Positions 7,358-17,466 of a DNA stretch of 64,000 nt are shown piece after piece; the first letter of the stretch is position 1; each line of letters begins with the position of its first letter. Position numbers and translations under genes: made by a program. The DNA comes from Actinomadura cremea (lineage in GTDB: Bacteria > Actinomycetota > Actinomycetes > Streptosporangiales > Streptosporangiaceae): contig NZ_BMRF01000025.1 of the NCBI RefSeq assembly GCF_014648495.1, positions 1-64,000 on the forward strand, in the 5' to 3' direction. A model generated the notes under the pieces. The model was given only the letters and a program-made list of their open reading frames with translations. It did no database searches and had not been told where the DNA came from.

Positions 7358-9106
7358 TCAGCGGGTCTTGGCGACACCGATGTGCTTGGAGAGCCAGAGC
7401 ACCAGCACGAGGATCACTCCGGTGACGACCACCAGCGCGGAGGAGAGCGCGGCCAGGGTGGCGTAGGAGCCGCCGTTGAAGACCTCCAGGATGCGGAAGC
7501 CCACGACGACGTTGCCGGTGCCCGAGAGGAGCGCCGAGGCGGTGAGGTCGCCGACGATCCGGACGAAGAGCAGCGCGAACCCGCCGACGAGCCCGGGCAG
7601 CATGAGCGGCAGGTCGATCCTGCGGAAGGTCTTCCACCGCTTGCCTCCGCTGACCTGCGAGGCCTCGCCGAGCTCCGTCCCGATCGTGGCCGCGGCCGCG
7701 TCGGAGGCGATGGAGGCCTGCGGAAGGTACAGCGCCAGGTATCCGAGCAGCAGGATGAGCCACGTGCCGCCGAGGTTGAAGGGCTCCCCACCGAGCAGCA
7801 GCAGGATGCCCACGGCGATCACCATGTGCGAGATCGACGCCGGGAGCTTGATCGCCGCGTCGACGCCCTGAACGATCCGGGTGCGGCGCTGGGCGACGTA
7901 GAGGGAGACGATCGCCGCCGCCAGGATGCCGAGGACACCGCCCACCACGCCCAGCGTCAGCGAGTTGACGAACGCGTCGCGGGTCTGGGGGTCCTCGAAC
8001 AACGCGACGCGGAAGGCGTCGAAGTTCAACGACGACCATTGGATGTTCGGCGTCCAGAACCCGTTGAGGGAGACCACGAAGAGCCCGAACATCGGCAGCA
8101 CGGTCGTCACGAGCACGTAGAGCAGAACCGCGGAGCGGACCAGGTGCCGCCACCCGCCCAGGTCGGTGACGGTGTGCTGGCCTGCCTTGCCGCCGATACT
8201 GGCGAACCGGGACTTCTTCAGGATCCGGTACTGCATGTAGTAGGCGCCTCCGACGAACAGCACCACGATGGCGCTGAGGCCGATCGCGACGTCCTCGTCC
8301 GGCGGATAGCTGAAGGTGAGCAGCTTGACGATGCGCACGGGGATCATGTCGATCCCGGCGGGCGTCCCGATGATCTGGGCGATCGAGAACATCCCGAAGC
8401 CGAACCAGGTGCTCAGCAGGAATCCGGCGCCCAGCGCGGGGGCGAGGGCCGGAAGCGTCACCCGGCGCAGGGTCTTGAAGGCACCGGCGCCGCTCACCCG
8501 GGACGCCTGCTCAAGGCTCCCGTCCAGTCCCTGCATCGCCGCCGACACGGTCATGTAGACGTACGGGACGGCGTACACCGTGTAGACGAAGATCAACCCG
8601 TACCAGCTGTTGATGTCGAACGGCCCGGTCTCCAGGTGGACGCCGACGGCGCTCAGAGCGTCACGAGCCCAGGCGTTGAGCAGGCCGGCCTTCTCGGACA
8701 GCAGCATCGTCCAGCCCACCGCACCCGCGATCGGCGGCAGCAGGAAGGGGAGGTACGGGAAGATCCCGTTGAGGAATCCGAGACGCGCGTTCGTCCGGGT
8801 GTTGGCCCACGCCAGCAGGAAGCCGACCAGCACGGCGAGCACGCTGCTGCTCAGGACCACCGCCAGCGTGTCGAAGACGAGCTCGCCGAGGTCGTCGACC
8901 GCCAGTGTCCTGGAGATCGCCTCGAAGGTGAGGTGGCCGTCCTTGTAGAACATGCGGACCAGCACCCGCAGCAACGGGAAGCAGACCAGAACCAGGAGCA
9001 CGCCGGCCAGGACCATCGCGAAGAGGTCGAAGCTGCTCGGGAGCCGGCGACCGGCGCGGCGCCGCCGCGCGCCGGCGGGACGGGACAGGTCAGGAGCCGC
9101 GGTCAC
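7358..9106 (-). CDS. ABC importer fused permease (ThiP/AfuB-like, about 12 TM)
   Basis: This 582-residue integral membrane protein is two permease units in one chain. Each half ends in an ATPase-docking EAA loop: EASRVSGAGAFKTLRRVTLP in the first half and EASQVSGGKRWKTFRRIDLP in the second. About twelve hydrophobic segments are visible, which is normal for this fused group. Its start overlaps the stop of the ATPase gene by four bases and the binding-protein gene begins 21 bases downstream. Together the three encode a complete single-substrate importer. Confidence 0.9.
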   Translation of the reverse strand: MTAAPDLSRPAGARRRRAGRRLPSSFDLFAMVLAGVLLVLVCFPLLRVLVRMFYKDGHLTFEAISRTLAVDDLGELVFDTLAVVLSSSVLAVLVGFLLAWANTRTNARLGFLNGIFPYLPFLLPPIAGAVGWTMLLSEKAGLLNAWARDALSAVGVHLETGPFDINSWYGLIFVYTVYAVPYVYMTVSAAMQGLDGSLEQASRVSGAGAFKTLRRVTLPALAPALGAGFLLSTWFGFGMFSIAQIIGTPAGIDMIPVRIVKLLTFSYPPDEDVAIGLSAIVVLFVGGAYYMQYRILKKSRFASIGGKAGQHTVTDLGGWRHLVRSAVLLYVLVTTVLPMFGLFVVSLNGFWTPNIQWSSLNFDAFRVALFEDPQTRDAFVNSLTLGVVGGVLGILAAAIVSLYVAQRRTRIVQGVDAAIKLPASISHMVIAVGILLLLGGEPFNLGGTWLILLLGYLALYLPQASIASDAAAATIGTELGEASQVSGGKRWKTFRRIDLPLMLPGLVGGFALLFVRIVGDLTASALLSGTGNVVVGFRILEVFNGGSYATLAALSSALVVVTGVILVLVLWLSKHIGVAKTR

Positions 9107-10275
9107 GCCGAGACCCCGGTGCCGGCCGGGTAGACCATCACGTCTTCCTCGGGGATGCCGATCCAGACGTCGTCGCCCTCCTGGAACTCGACGTTCCGCC
9201 CGCTGACCCAGACTCGCGACCTCACGTCACCGGAGCGGACCAGATACTCGGTGTGGGTTCCGAGATAGAGGATCGCGACGACCTTTCCCGGCAGGCCGTT
9301 GCCGGCGGCCGGGCGCTCACGGTGGAGCGAGCAGTGCTCGGGGCGCCACAGCAGACACGCCTCCGGGACGCTCTGCTCGGCGGCGCGGACGGCGCCGAGC
9401 TCCGTGGCGTACGAACCGGAGGCCGCGTCCCACGTGCCGGACAGCTCGTTGGTGTTCCCGATGAACTTGGCGACGTACTCGGTCGCGGGCCGGGCGTACA
9501 CTTCGGTCGGTGTCCCGATCTGCTGGACCCGGCCATGGTCGAGGACGGCGATCCTCGTCGCCAGTTCCATCGCCTCGGCCTGGTCATGCGTCACGAACAG
9601 GGCCGTGAACCCGAGACGGCGTTGCGTCGCCAGAAGCTCGACCCGCAGCTGCTCGCGGACCTTCGCGTCGACGTTGGACAGCGGCTCGTCGAACAGGATG
9701 ACGTTCGAGTCGTTGACCAGCGCGCGCGCGAGCGCCACCCGCTGCTGCTGGCCGCCGCTGAGCTGGGCGGGGTACTGGTCGCCCAATCCGCCGATGCCGA
9801 CCAGCTCCAGCGTCTCCTGGACCCTGGTCGCCATCTCCTTGCGCGGCATCCGCCGACCCCGGCGGTTCTCCAGCGGGTACCGCACGTTGCGCGCGGCGGT
9901 CATGTGCGGCCACAGGGCGTAGGACTGGAACACCATGCTCAACTCGCGGCGCTCGGTGGCCACGTCGAGCCCCCGGGCGGAGTCGAAGACCGCTCGCCCG
10001 CCGACACTGATCCGACCGCCGTCCGGGGTCTCCAGGCCGGCCACCGACCGCAGCAGGGTCGTCTTTCCGCAGCCGCTGGGCCCCAGCAGCACGACGACCT
10101 CACCGGGTTCGACGAGGAGCTCCGCCTCGTCGATGGCCGGCACGACCGAGCCGTCCCGACGGCGGAAGTGCTTCGACAGAGCCCGGATCTCGACGGCGTA
10201 CTCCCCCGACCGTGTCGGGGCCTCAGACTCATGTCCGCCCGCGGTTGTTGCCTGCATCACAGCATTGTGTGGCAC
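9103..10275 (-). CDS. ABC importer ATP-binding protein
   Basis: This roughly 390-residue ATPase has Walker A GPSGCGKTT, signature LSGGQQQR, Walker B NVILFDEPLSNVD, the switch histidine in FVTHD, and a C-terminal extension of the TOBE type (LLWRPEHCSLH) as in Fe3+/polyamine/sugar importers. The first possible start is GTG at 10275; an ATG at 10257 is equally plausible and would leave the palindrome at 10264-10278 just upstream of the gene. It is first in the importer-P450 operon and diverges from the PaaX-type regulator with under 80 bases between starts, so the regulator probably controls it. Confidence 0.9.
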   Translation of the reverse strand: MPHNAVMQATTAGGHESEAPTRSGEYAVEIRALSKHFRRRDGSVVPAIDEAELLVEPGEVVVLLGPSGCGKTTLLRSVAGLETPDGGRISVGGRAVFDSARGLDVATERRELSMVFQSYALWPHMTAARNVRYPLENRRGRRMPRKEMATRVQETLELVGIGGLGDQYPAQLSGGQQQRVALARALVNDSNVILFDEPLSNVDAKVREQLRVELLATQRRLGFTALFVTHDQAEAMELATRIAVLDHGRVQQIGTPTEVYARPATEYVAKFIGNTNELSGTWDAASGSYATELGAVRAAEQSVPEACLLWRPEHCSLHRERPAAGNGLPGKVVAILYLGTHTEYLVRSGDVRSRVWVSGRNVEFQEGDDVWIGIPEEDVMVYPAGTGVSA

Positions 10276-10278
10276 AAT
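10264..10278. promoter_or_regulatory. Putative operator, perfect 6-3-6 palindrome
   Basis: ATTGTG and CACAAT form a perfect inverted repeat around TGG. It lies between the importer operon and the divergent PaaX-type gene and overlaps the first possible start codon of the ATPase gene. PaaX-family repressors bind imperfect palindromes near promoters and are released by an acyl-CoA, so this is a reasonable site for autoregulation and operon control. Confidence 0.45.
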
Positions 10279-10331
10279 TTAGCCGACCGTCAACAGTTCG
10301 CGATACATTCGACGCTGAGGAGACGCGCAGC

Positions 10332-11270
10332 ATGTGGCCGGATCTCGAGAGCTTGCGCTGCGCCGTGGTGGAAGGCCCGCGCGGGCGCCAGCTGCTGATC
10401 ACGCTCATGGCCGACTACTGGCTCGCGCAGGACGCGGTGGTCCCCTCGGGCGCGGTCGTCGAGCTCATGAACGACATGGGAGTGGGTCCGTCGGGAACGC
10501 GGACGCTCCTGAGCCGGCTCACGCGCGAGGGCCGGCTGCAGTCGGTGAAGAAGGGGCGCCGCACCTTCTACGCCCTGTCACAGCAGGCTTTCACGCGGTT
10601 GTCCGCCGGGTTCGACACGATCCGGCGCTTCGGCATCGACGAGGCGCACGACCCGGATTCGCCGTGGCTGATCCTGATGTTCTCCATCCCCGAAGAGCAG
10701 CGGGCCCTCCGCCAGCAGCTCCGCAGAGGGCTGTCCTGGATGGGCTTCTCACCGCTGTACGACGGCGTATGGATCACTCCTCGCCCCGTGGAGCAGCAGG
10801 CCATCGGGTTGTGCCGCAAGCTCGGCGTGGAGTCCGCCAGCATCGCCACCGGTTCGATCGAGGCGATCGGGCAGAGCCACGGACGTCCGACGGACGCCTG
10901 GGACCTGCCGTTGGCCCAAGGGCTGTACGAAGCGTTCACTCAGCACCTCGCCTCGCCTCTCGGGCGGCTGTCCGCCGGTGAGATGACCGCGGACGAGGCA
11001 CTCCGTCTCCGTACCGAGATCATGAACATCTGGCGCGGCTTCCCCAAGTTCGACCCGGGTCTACCCGAGCGCTCGCTCCCGGCCGGCTGGCCCCGCGCGG
11101 CGGCCCGCACCGCCTTCGCCGGGCTCTACGACGGGGCCGCGAAGCTGGCGGGCGACCATGTGCGCACGGTGGTCGCACGCCACTCCCCCGCCCACCTCGA
11201 TCTCGTCGTCGAGCGCCTGATCGACCCAGGTGGGCGGCAGGCCGGCAGATTCGGGCGGGCTTGTCGGTGA
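10332..11270 (+). CDS. PaaX-family transcriptional repressor
   Basis: This 312-residue regulator has an N-terminal winged helix (GPSGTRTLLSRLTREGRL, residues about 45-65) and the PaaX central and C-terminal regions (SPWLILMFSIPEEQR, YDGVWITP). PaaX in Escherichia coli represses phenylacetate degradation and responds to phenylacetyl-CoA. Here the relative probably senses a CoA thioester made by the neighbouring CoA-transferase. ATG at 10332 is preceded by GAGGAG at a suitable distance. It is divergent to the importer operon and shares its regulatory gap. It is not an E. coli-like paa operon; no ring-epoxidation genes are present. Confidence 0.85.
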   Translation: MWPDLESLRCAVVEGPRGRQLLITLMADYWLAQDAVVPSGAVVELMNDMGVGPSGTRTLLSRLTREGRLQSVKKGRRTFYALSQQAFTRLSAGFDTIRRFGIDEAHDPDSPWLILMFSIPEEQRALRQQLRRGLSWMGFSPLYDGVWITPRPVEQQAIGLCRKLGVESASIATGSIEAIGQSHGRPTDAWDLPLAQGLYEAFTQHLASPLGRLSAGEMTADEALRLRTEIMNIWRGFPKFDPGLPERSLPAGWPRAAARTAFAGLYDGAAKLAGDHVRTVVARHSPAHLDLVVERLIDPGGRQAGRFGRACR

Positions 11271-11291
11271 CTTCCTCTACGGTTCGTCGGT

Positions 11292-14200
11292 ATGACCAGC
11301 TCTGCGGGAGTCGATGAGAGCGCCTTCGTCATGCCGGACTCCTGGCGCCGCGTGCACCACCCGCGTCGCGACCGTCCAGGAGTGCCGGCGCCGCCCGGAT
11401 TCGTCACGGGTGCCGCCGAACGTGTGCGGCATCTGGTGGAAGAAGTCCGGGACGAGATCGAGGACATTCTCGCGCTGCCCGGTACCCCGCCGCCGGTCGC
11501 CGCCGAGGCCCGCGCCCACCTGCGCGGCGAGCCCGTCCCGCGGGGTGCGGCGGCGGTCGCCATGGCCGCCGCGGTCCTGAACGGGCTGGCGCGCAAGGAC
11601 GACCGGCTGTTCGCATCGGTGTGGGTCGCCGAGCACGGCCTGCCTTTCGCGACCGCGGCGTTCGTGGAGCTGGGCGGTGTCCATGCCGACTTCGACGTCA
11701 TCGGCATGGAGCGCCGGTGGAACGGCATCCGGTACGGGCCGGTGTCAGGAACGTGGAGTCCCTGGGTGCTGAGTCGCGAGACCGCCCGGTGGTTGCGCAG
11801 CCACCTCGCCGCCGCCCCCGGCGGCGTTTACGCCGAGGCCGTCGAGGGCCTCGGACGGCGGCGCGAGCATCTGCTGCAGCGCCTGGTCGCGGCCTACCTC
11901 GCGCCGACCCGCCTCGACTGGGTCCAGGAGCTGTGCGCGGATCCGGCCCTGCCCTCGACCAGGGGCGGTGGGGAGCGGTGGATGCTGCTGTGCGCGCTCG
12001 GCGAGCCGCACCAGCTCACCGCCTTCCCCGATCCGCTCGAGTACGCCGGCAGCAGCCTCGATGTCCTCGCATCGCTGATCAACGGGATCGGGTTCGAGCC
12101 CCTCGTGCCGGCGCTGGTCGAAGCCGCCGACAAGGAGCATGCCGGCGACAACGTGCCGCGGACCGTTCTGGATGTGCTGGCCGTCCTGCCCTCGGACGAG
12201 GCGTTCGGGGCGCTCGCCGACCGGGCGGGTCGCGCCGCCGTCCCGTCCGCCGTGCTGACCGCCGCCCGGCGCTTCCCGGCCCGGGCGATACGCCTGCTGC
12301 CGCAGGCGGACGCCCCGCAGGCCGCCGACCTGCTGTCCGCGCACGTCCGCACGCACCCCGGGCTCGCCGAGGACATGCTCCCCGGCCTGCCCGCCGCCGC
12401 GCAGACGGCCATCCGGGAGATCATGGCGGCGAACACGCGTCTCCCGCAGGCCGCGGGCCTGCCGCCGCTGCTCGCCGAGCCGCCGTGGACCCGCCCCCGC
12501 CCCAAGCCCAAGCCGGTCGTCATCGAGGGCCTGCCCTCGCCCGGGATCGCCACCGCCACCTGGGAGCCGGGCGAGCGCGAGGCGTGGCTGGCTGCGCCGT
12601 CCTTGCTGTGGCAAAGGGGCGACCGGCTCGATCCCGAGAAGCAGGCCGCGAAGTTCGTCTCCGGAACGCTGGCGCGACACCAGGAGCCGGAGCTGTTCGG
12701 CAAGGGCCCGGACGACCTGGTCCGCCCCCTGCTCGCGGGCTGGCAGCCCCCGACGCCTGGGAGCCGGCCGACTGGATGCGGATCATCGTCGCCCGGTTCG
12801 AGACCGACGCTGCGGGCCCCGCCCTGTTCGCCGCACGCCGAACCCCGGCGAGCAACGTCGCCGGGATCCTGCTGCCGCTGCTCACCGACGAGATCGCGCG
12901 AACGATGGCCGACTGGCTGCACCGCCTCAAGACCGCCGGGCGGACGGCCCGCGCCTGGTTCGCCCGCCATGGCCTCGCCGCCGTCCCGGTGCTCGTCCCG
13001 GACGCGCTCGGCAAGCCCGGCGCCTCGCGCCGTGCCGCCGAGACGGCCCTGCGCCTGGTCGCCGGCCGGCACGGCCCGGACCCGATCGTCGAGACCGCCC
13101 GCGTGCACGGCGGCGAGGCCGCCGCCGCGATCGAGGCCGTGCTCGCCGCCGACCCGCTCGACGACCTGCCCGCCAAGCTCCCTGCCACCGATTGGGCCGA
13201 CCCCCGCGTACTCCCGCAGCTCCTGCTGCGCGGCCGCGCGCACGCCCTCCCCGACGATGCCACCCGGCACGTCGTGACGATGCTGGCGATGTCCGGGGCC
13301 GGTGACGCCTACGCGGGCGTTCAGGCCGTCCGCGACCTGTGCGACCCGGCGTCGCTCGCCGAGTTCGGCTGGGCGCTGTTCCGCTGGTGGGAAACGTGGG
13401 ACGCCCCGTCCAAGGACGGCTGGGCGCTCACCCAACTCGCTCTGACCGGCGACGACGAGACCGCCCGCCGCCTCACGCCGTTGGTCCGCGCATGGCCGGG
13501 AGACGGCGCGCACGCCAAGGCGGTGACCGGCCTGGACGTCCTCGCCGCGATCGGCACCGACACGGCCCTCTTCCACCTGCACGCGATCGCGCAGCGGGTG
13601 CGGTTCAAGGCGCTCAAGCAGCGTGCCCGAGAGAAGATCGCGCAAGTCGCGGCCGACCTCGAACTGACCGCCGACCGGCTCGCCGACCGGCTCGTCCCCG
13701 ACTTCGGCCTGGACGCCGCCGGCACCCTCACCCTCGACTACGGCCCCCGCCGCTTCACGGTCGGATTCGACGAGCGGCTCGGACCGACGATCACCGACGA
13801 GGACGGCACGGCGCGCAAGTCCCTGCCGAAGCCCGGCGCCAAGGACGACCCCGAGTCGGCCCCCGCCGCCTACAAACGGTTCGCGGACTTGAAGAAGGAC
13901 GTCCGCACCATCGCCGCCGACCAGGTCACCCGCCTCGAAACGGCCATGGTCACCCGCCGCCGCTGGACCTTGGGCGAGTTCGGCGACCTCCTCGCCGGGC
14001 ACCCCCTGATCCGCCATCTCGTGCGGCGCCTGATCTGGCTCGCCGAACACGACGGGCGGACGACCGCCTTTCGCGTCGCCGAGGACGGCACCTACGCCGA
14101 CACCGACGACGAAGCCGTCGTCCTCCCCGAACAGGCCGAGATCGGCGTCGCCCACCTCCTCGACCTCGGCGGCGCCGTCCCGGCCTGGAGCGCGCTGCTC

Positions 14201-14620
14201 GCCGACTACGAGATCCTCCAGCCGTTCCCGCAACTCGGCCGTACCGTCCACACCCTCACAGCCGCCGAGCGTGAGACGGCACATCTGGAACGCTTCGCGG
14301 GCCTGAAGGTCCCGGCCCGCGCCGTCCTCGGCCTGACCGGACGCGGCTGGGAACGGGGAGCGCCGCAGGACGCGGGCGTCGAATGCTGGATCTCCCGCCG
14401 CGTCGGCCGCAACCGCCACGTCGTCATCGACCTCGACCCCGGCCTCCCCGTGAGCGCCCCCGACAGCCTGGGTGACCAGACCATCGACGGCGTCCGGCTC
14501 CGGGTCCGGCCCGAGGGCGCCTGCTTCGGCCTGGGGAACGAGGACACGTCCCTGCTTTTCGGCGACCTCCACCCGGTGACCGCATCCGAGATCCTCACCG
14601 ACCTGCACACCCTCCTTTAG
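11292..14620 (+). pseudogene. DUF4132 (MolR/WGR-associated) protein with a one-base frameshift
   Basis: An intact product would be about 1,110 residues. Frame one encodes roughly 486 residues up to the C-run at 12747-12751. Coding then continues in another frame through the DUF4132 C-terminus, with the diagnostic ADYEILQPFPQLGR segment near the end. Restoring one C in the run gives a continuous read through PDAWEPADWM, so this is a single-base deletion or a consensus error, not decay. The N-terminal 390 residues are alanine- and leucine-rich helical repeats. The last 640 or so are paralogous to the gene at 19973-22177. DUF4132 proteins have no settled function; some accompany WGR domains and predicted conflict or DNA-repair systems. 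ATG 11292 lies 21 bases after the PaaX-type stop. Confidence 0.75.
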
Positions 14621-14738
14621 ACCGCACGCTTCCGCTCTTCATCGCGGGAGGTTGAGCCGGCCACAGTGCGACAGCGCTGCCGCGCACACCGCCAGCCCGG
14701 CCGAACATGGACCGGCGTCGGCGCCATCGCCCTGGCTG

Positions 14739-15042
14739 CTACGGGTTCGTGTGCCCGTAGCGGCGCGCCACTTCATGGAACGCCTCTTTCGGCTCCCAGT
14801 CGGGGGCGTCGACGGCTTGCCTCACCACACCGAAACCGGCCATGTCACAGGTCGAGGCGGGGATCGGGGTGGTGGGGGAAGTCGGGCATGGAGAAGGTGA
14901 AGACGAAGGCTCCGTGGACGTCTTCCGCCGTGTAGAGGTCGATGAGCTCGGCCAGGTGGTCGGCCTGCGTGCGCTCGTCCCGCACGTGGCCGTCCTTGCG
15001 AGGCATGTCGCCCGGCTCGACGATCGGGCGGGGAGCGTGTTC
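14739..15042 (-). pseudogene. Frameshifted 3' remnant of an unidentified gene
   Basis: The minus strand encodes LAELIDLYTAEDVHGAFVF and FSMPDFPHHPDP up to a TGA near 14847. The next frame carries on as DMAGFGVVRQAVDAPDWEP and ends GHTNP at 14739. Deleting one base at the join fuses them into a smooth sequence, so this is a frameshifted C-terminal piece. It resembles the end of actinobacterial proteins sometimes annotated as abortive-infection or TIM-barrel hydrolase-like, but I am not certain. The N-terminal part of the gene is missing. The remaining DNA between 14621 and 15375 shows nothing else. Confidence 0.45.
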
Positions 15043-15375
15043 CGATGCGCGCGCAGGGCGACCGGCCGCTTACGCGTCATCGTCCTTTCGGCGGGATTCG
15101 ATCATGGGATCATGGTGCCGTGCTGGCGTGACGAACGGAACGCCGTACCGGACCATTCCGCCTCGACCTCAACATGCCCCGCAAGCCAGGCCGGCGCGGC
15201 GACCAGCCAAGGCGACCGTTCAGGTACCTCGGCAGGAGGATCAACGACCGGCCCTCCCTCCGTACACGGCACCACCCCCGTGACGCCCCACCGAGCGACG
15301 TGGAGTAGCGCCGCGCCGGACCGTCCGCCGCCCTGGTTGAATAGATATACATGTTCATTTGATGTGGAGGTGGAC

Positions 15376-17466
15376 GTGCGGTCGCTGCAGCCAGGGGACC
15401 CTGTGCGGGTCGGCCCGTACCGAATCCTCGCCCGGCTCGGTGCAGGCGGGATGGGGGTCGTCTATCTCGCCCGGTCGCCGGGCGCCCGGCTGGCTGCGCT
15501 CAAGCTCATCCGGCGGGAGTTCGCCGACGGTGCGGCCTTCCGGGAGCGGTTTCGCCGCGAAGTCGCCGCCGCGAGCAGGGTGAGCGGGCTTTACACGGCC
15601 CCGGTGCTGGACTCCGACGCCGACGCGCCACAACCCTGGTTCGCCGCCGCCTACGTGCCCGCGCCCACGCTGGGCGAAGCCCTCGCGAGCGTCGGAACGC
15701 TGCCCGAGAACGCAGTCCGGGCGCTGGGCGCGGGACTGGCGGAAGCGCTGCAGGCGGTCCACGGGGTCGGCCTGGTGCACCGCGATCTCAAACCCGGCAA
15801 CATCCTGCTGGCCGAGGACGGCCCCAAGATCATCGACTTCGGGATCGCCAAGGTCACGGACGCCACGCAGCTCACCGGCACCGGCGCCGTGATCGGCACG
15901 CTGGCCTACATGGCTCCCGAGCAGATCGCCGAAAGCAAGGACGCCGGGCCCGCGGCGGACGTCTTCTCGCTGGCGGGTGTGCTCGTCTACGCGGCCACGG
16001 GCGCCAAGCCGTTCGGTGAGCGGAACTCGGCCACGGTGCTCTATGAGGTCATGTACGAAGAACCGTGCCTCGACGGCGTGCCCGCGTCACTGCGCGAACT
16101 GCTTGGCGCCTGCTTGGCCAAGGAGCCGGCCGGACGCCCCTCGCTGGAGTCCGTGCTCGCCGCACTGACCCCCGCCGATTCCCGGGCGTTGAACTCACCC
16201 GCGCTGCGTCAGGAGGTGGCGGCCAGGGAGGCCGAGGCGACCAGGGTGGCGACGGAGCCGGTCACGCCGCCCCCACCGCCACTGCGAGTCGATCACACGG
16301 AGGCGGGCAAGGTCGGACGCCGCCGGATCCTTGGACTGGCCGCCGCGGTCGCCGTCGCCGGCATCGGCGCGGGGACGACGGGCTGGGCGATGACCCGCGG
16401 GAACCCCACGCCCGCCGAGCCCGCCAAGCCCGCTCCCCGCGCGACCGCCCTCGCCGCGGCGCCCCCGCCGACGTGGACGTTCTCCCCGCCCCGGCCCGTC
16501 ACCGGGACGTCGATCGTGCTGGTGGCGGGCGGCGTCGTGCTGTGGGGCGGCGACGATCGAATGTACGGGGTGGACGCCGGCTCCGGGCGGCGGCTGTGGA
16601 CGTACGACAAGGCCAACGCCGCGTATTCGGGCAACCTCGCCCGCGGATCGGCGTTCGTCGTCCTCGGCGGCGTGGTCGGCGACTTCGAGGACCAGACGAT
16701 CACGTTGGTCGATGTCCGGACCGGCCGGACCACGGAGCTTCCCAGGCCGCGCGGCGTCAGCTCCTCGTTCGTCTTCGGTGTGGTCGGCGACACGGTCGTT
16801 GTGCGTTCGCCGGGGGACGTCTGGGCGCTGGACCTGACCAGCGGCGAGATCCGGTGGCACCTCTCCTACGAGGGGCCGGCCTCCGGAGCCGTCGACCGGA
16901 CCGGCGTCTACCTCAGTACTGACGCCTCCCTCGCCGCGCTCGACCCCGTCACGGGCCGCGAGCGCTGGGTCCGCACCTGGCCCGGGAGCGGCCGCAGCCG
17001 GGACGGGGCGAGCCCGGACATCGCGGTCGCCGGCGGCCGGGTGTTCGGCGACTTCGGCGACACCCTCCAGGCGTTCGACACCGCCGCCGGGAGGCCCGTG
17101 TGGTCGCGGTACACCGACGAGCAATCCGGCGCCGTCATTCCCGCAGGCACCGGCGTGGTCTTCAAGGACGAGGTGCTCCGGGCCTACGACCAGGCGACCG
17201 GCGCTCCCAGGTGGACGCTCGTCGGGCCGGAGCCGTTCGCCGACGGCCGGGGACACATCGCGGCGGGCGACGACCTCGTCGCGGCCGCCTTCAATGAGGC
17301 GGAAGGCCCGGCGCAGGGCATTCTCGTCGCCAGGGCCGACGGCCGGGCACTGTGGGCGCACCGGGGGCCGGCGGACACGCAGGGCGGCTGGGAAGTCGCG
17401 GTGTCCGGTTCGTCGGTCTTCGCGACCGACCACAAGCGGCTCTACCGCTTCCAGGCGGGGCGATGA
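15376..17466 (+). CDS. Membrane Ser/Thr protein kinase with extracellular PQQ propeller (first)
   Basis: This 696-residue protein has an N-terminal Hanks-type kinase: glycine loop LGAGGMGVVYLA, ATP lysine at about residue 43 (ALKLI), catalytic Asp137 in VHRDLKPGN, DFG in IIDFGIAK and GTLAYMAPEQ. A single membrane helix lies near residues 317-338. The outside part from about 360 to the end is a PQQ-like beta-propeller with repeated W-x-Y/D blades (GRRLWTYDK, GREWRV-type turns). GTG 15376 was chosen because GGAGG ends six bases before it. The stop overlaps the next kinase gene by four bases. It probably senses an envelope signal and phosphorylates cytoplasmic partners. The flanking DUF4132 proteins are candidate partners by position only. 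Confidence 0.9.
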   Translation: MRSLQPGDPVRVGPYRILARLGAGGMGVVYLARSPGARLAALKLIRREFADGAAFRERFRREVAAASRVSGLYTAPVLDSDADAPQPWFAAAYVPAPTLGEALASVGTLPENAVRALGAGLAEALQAVHGVGLVHRDLKPGNILLAEDGPKIIDFGIAKVTDATQLTGTGAVIGTLAYMAPEQIAESKDAGPAADVFSLAGVLVYAATGAKPFGERNSATVLYEVMYEEPCLDGVPASLRELLGACLAKEPAGRPSLESVLAALTPADSRALNSPALRQEVAAREAEATRVATEPVTPPPPPLRVDHTEAGKVGRRRILGLAAAVAVAGIGAGTTGWAMTRGNPTPAEPAKPAPRATALAAAPPPTWTFSPPRPVTGTSIVLVAGGVVLWGGDDRMYGVDAGSGRRLWTYDKANAAYSGNLARGSAFVVLGGVVGDFEDQTITLVDVRTGRTTELPRPRGVSSSFVFGVVGDTVVVRSPGDVWALDLTSGEIRWHLSYEGPASGAVDRTGVYLSTDASLAALDPVTGRERWVRTWPGSGRSRDGASPDIAVAGGRVFGDFGDTLQAFDTAAGRPVWSRYTDEQSGAVIPAGTGVVFKDEVLRAYDQATGAPRWTLVGPEPFADGRGHIAAGDDLVAAAFNEAEGPAQGILVARADGRALWAHRGPADTQGGWEVAVSGSSVFATDHKRLYRFQAGR

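Noticed and set aside
5024-9133. A very long plus-strand open frame of over 1,300 codons.
   Set aside because: It mirrors the minus-strand P450 and ABC importer genes and has no coding character; high GC suppresses stop codons.
6308-10275. Naming the importer as a ferric-iron (FbpABC) system.
   Set aside because: Fold and fused permease are compatible, but no iron-ligating tyrosine pair could be confirmed and the neighbours are catabolic, so specificity is left open.
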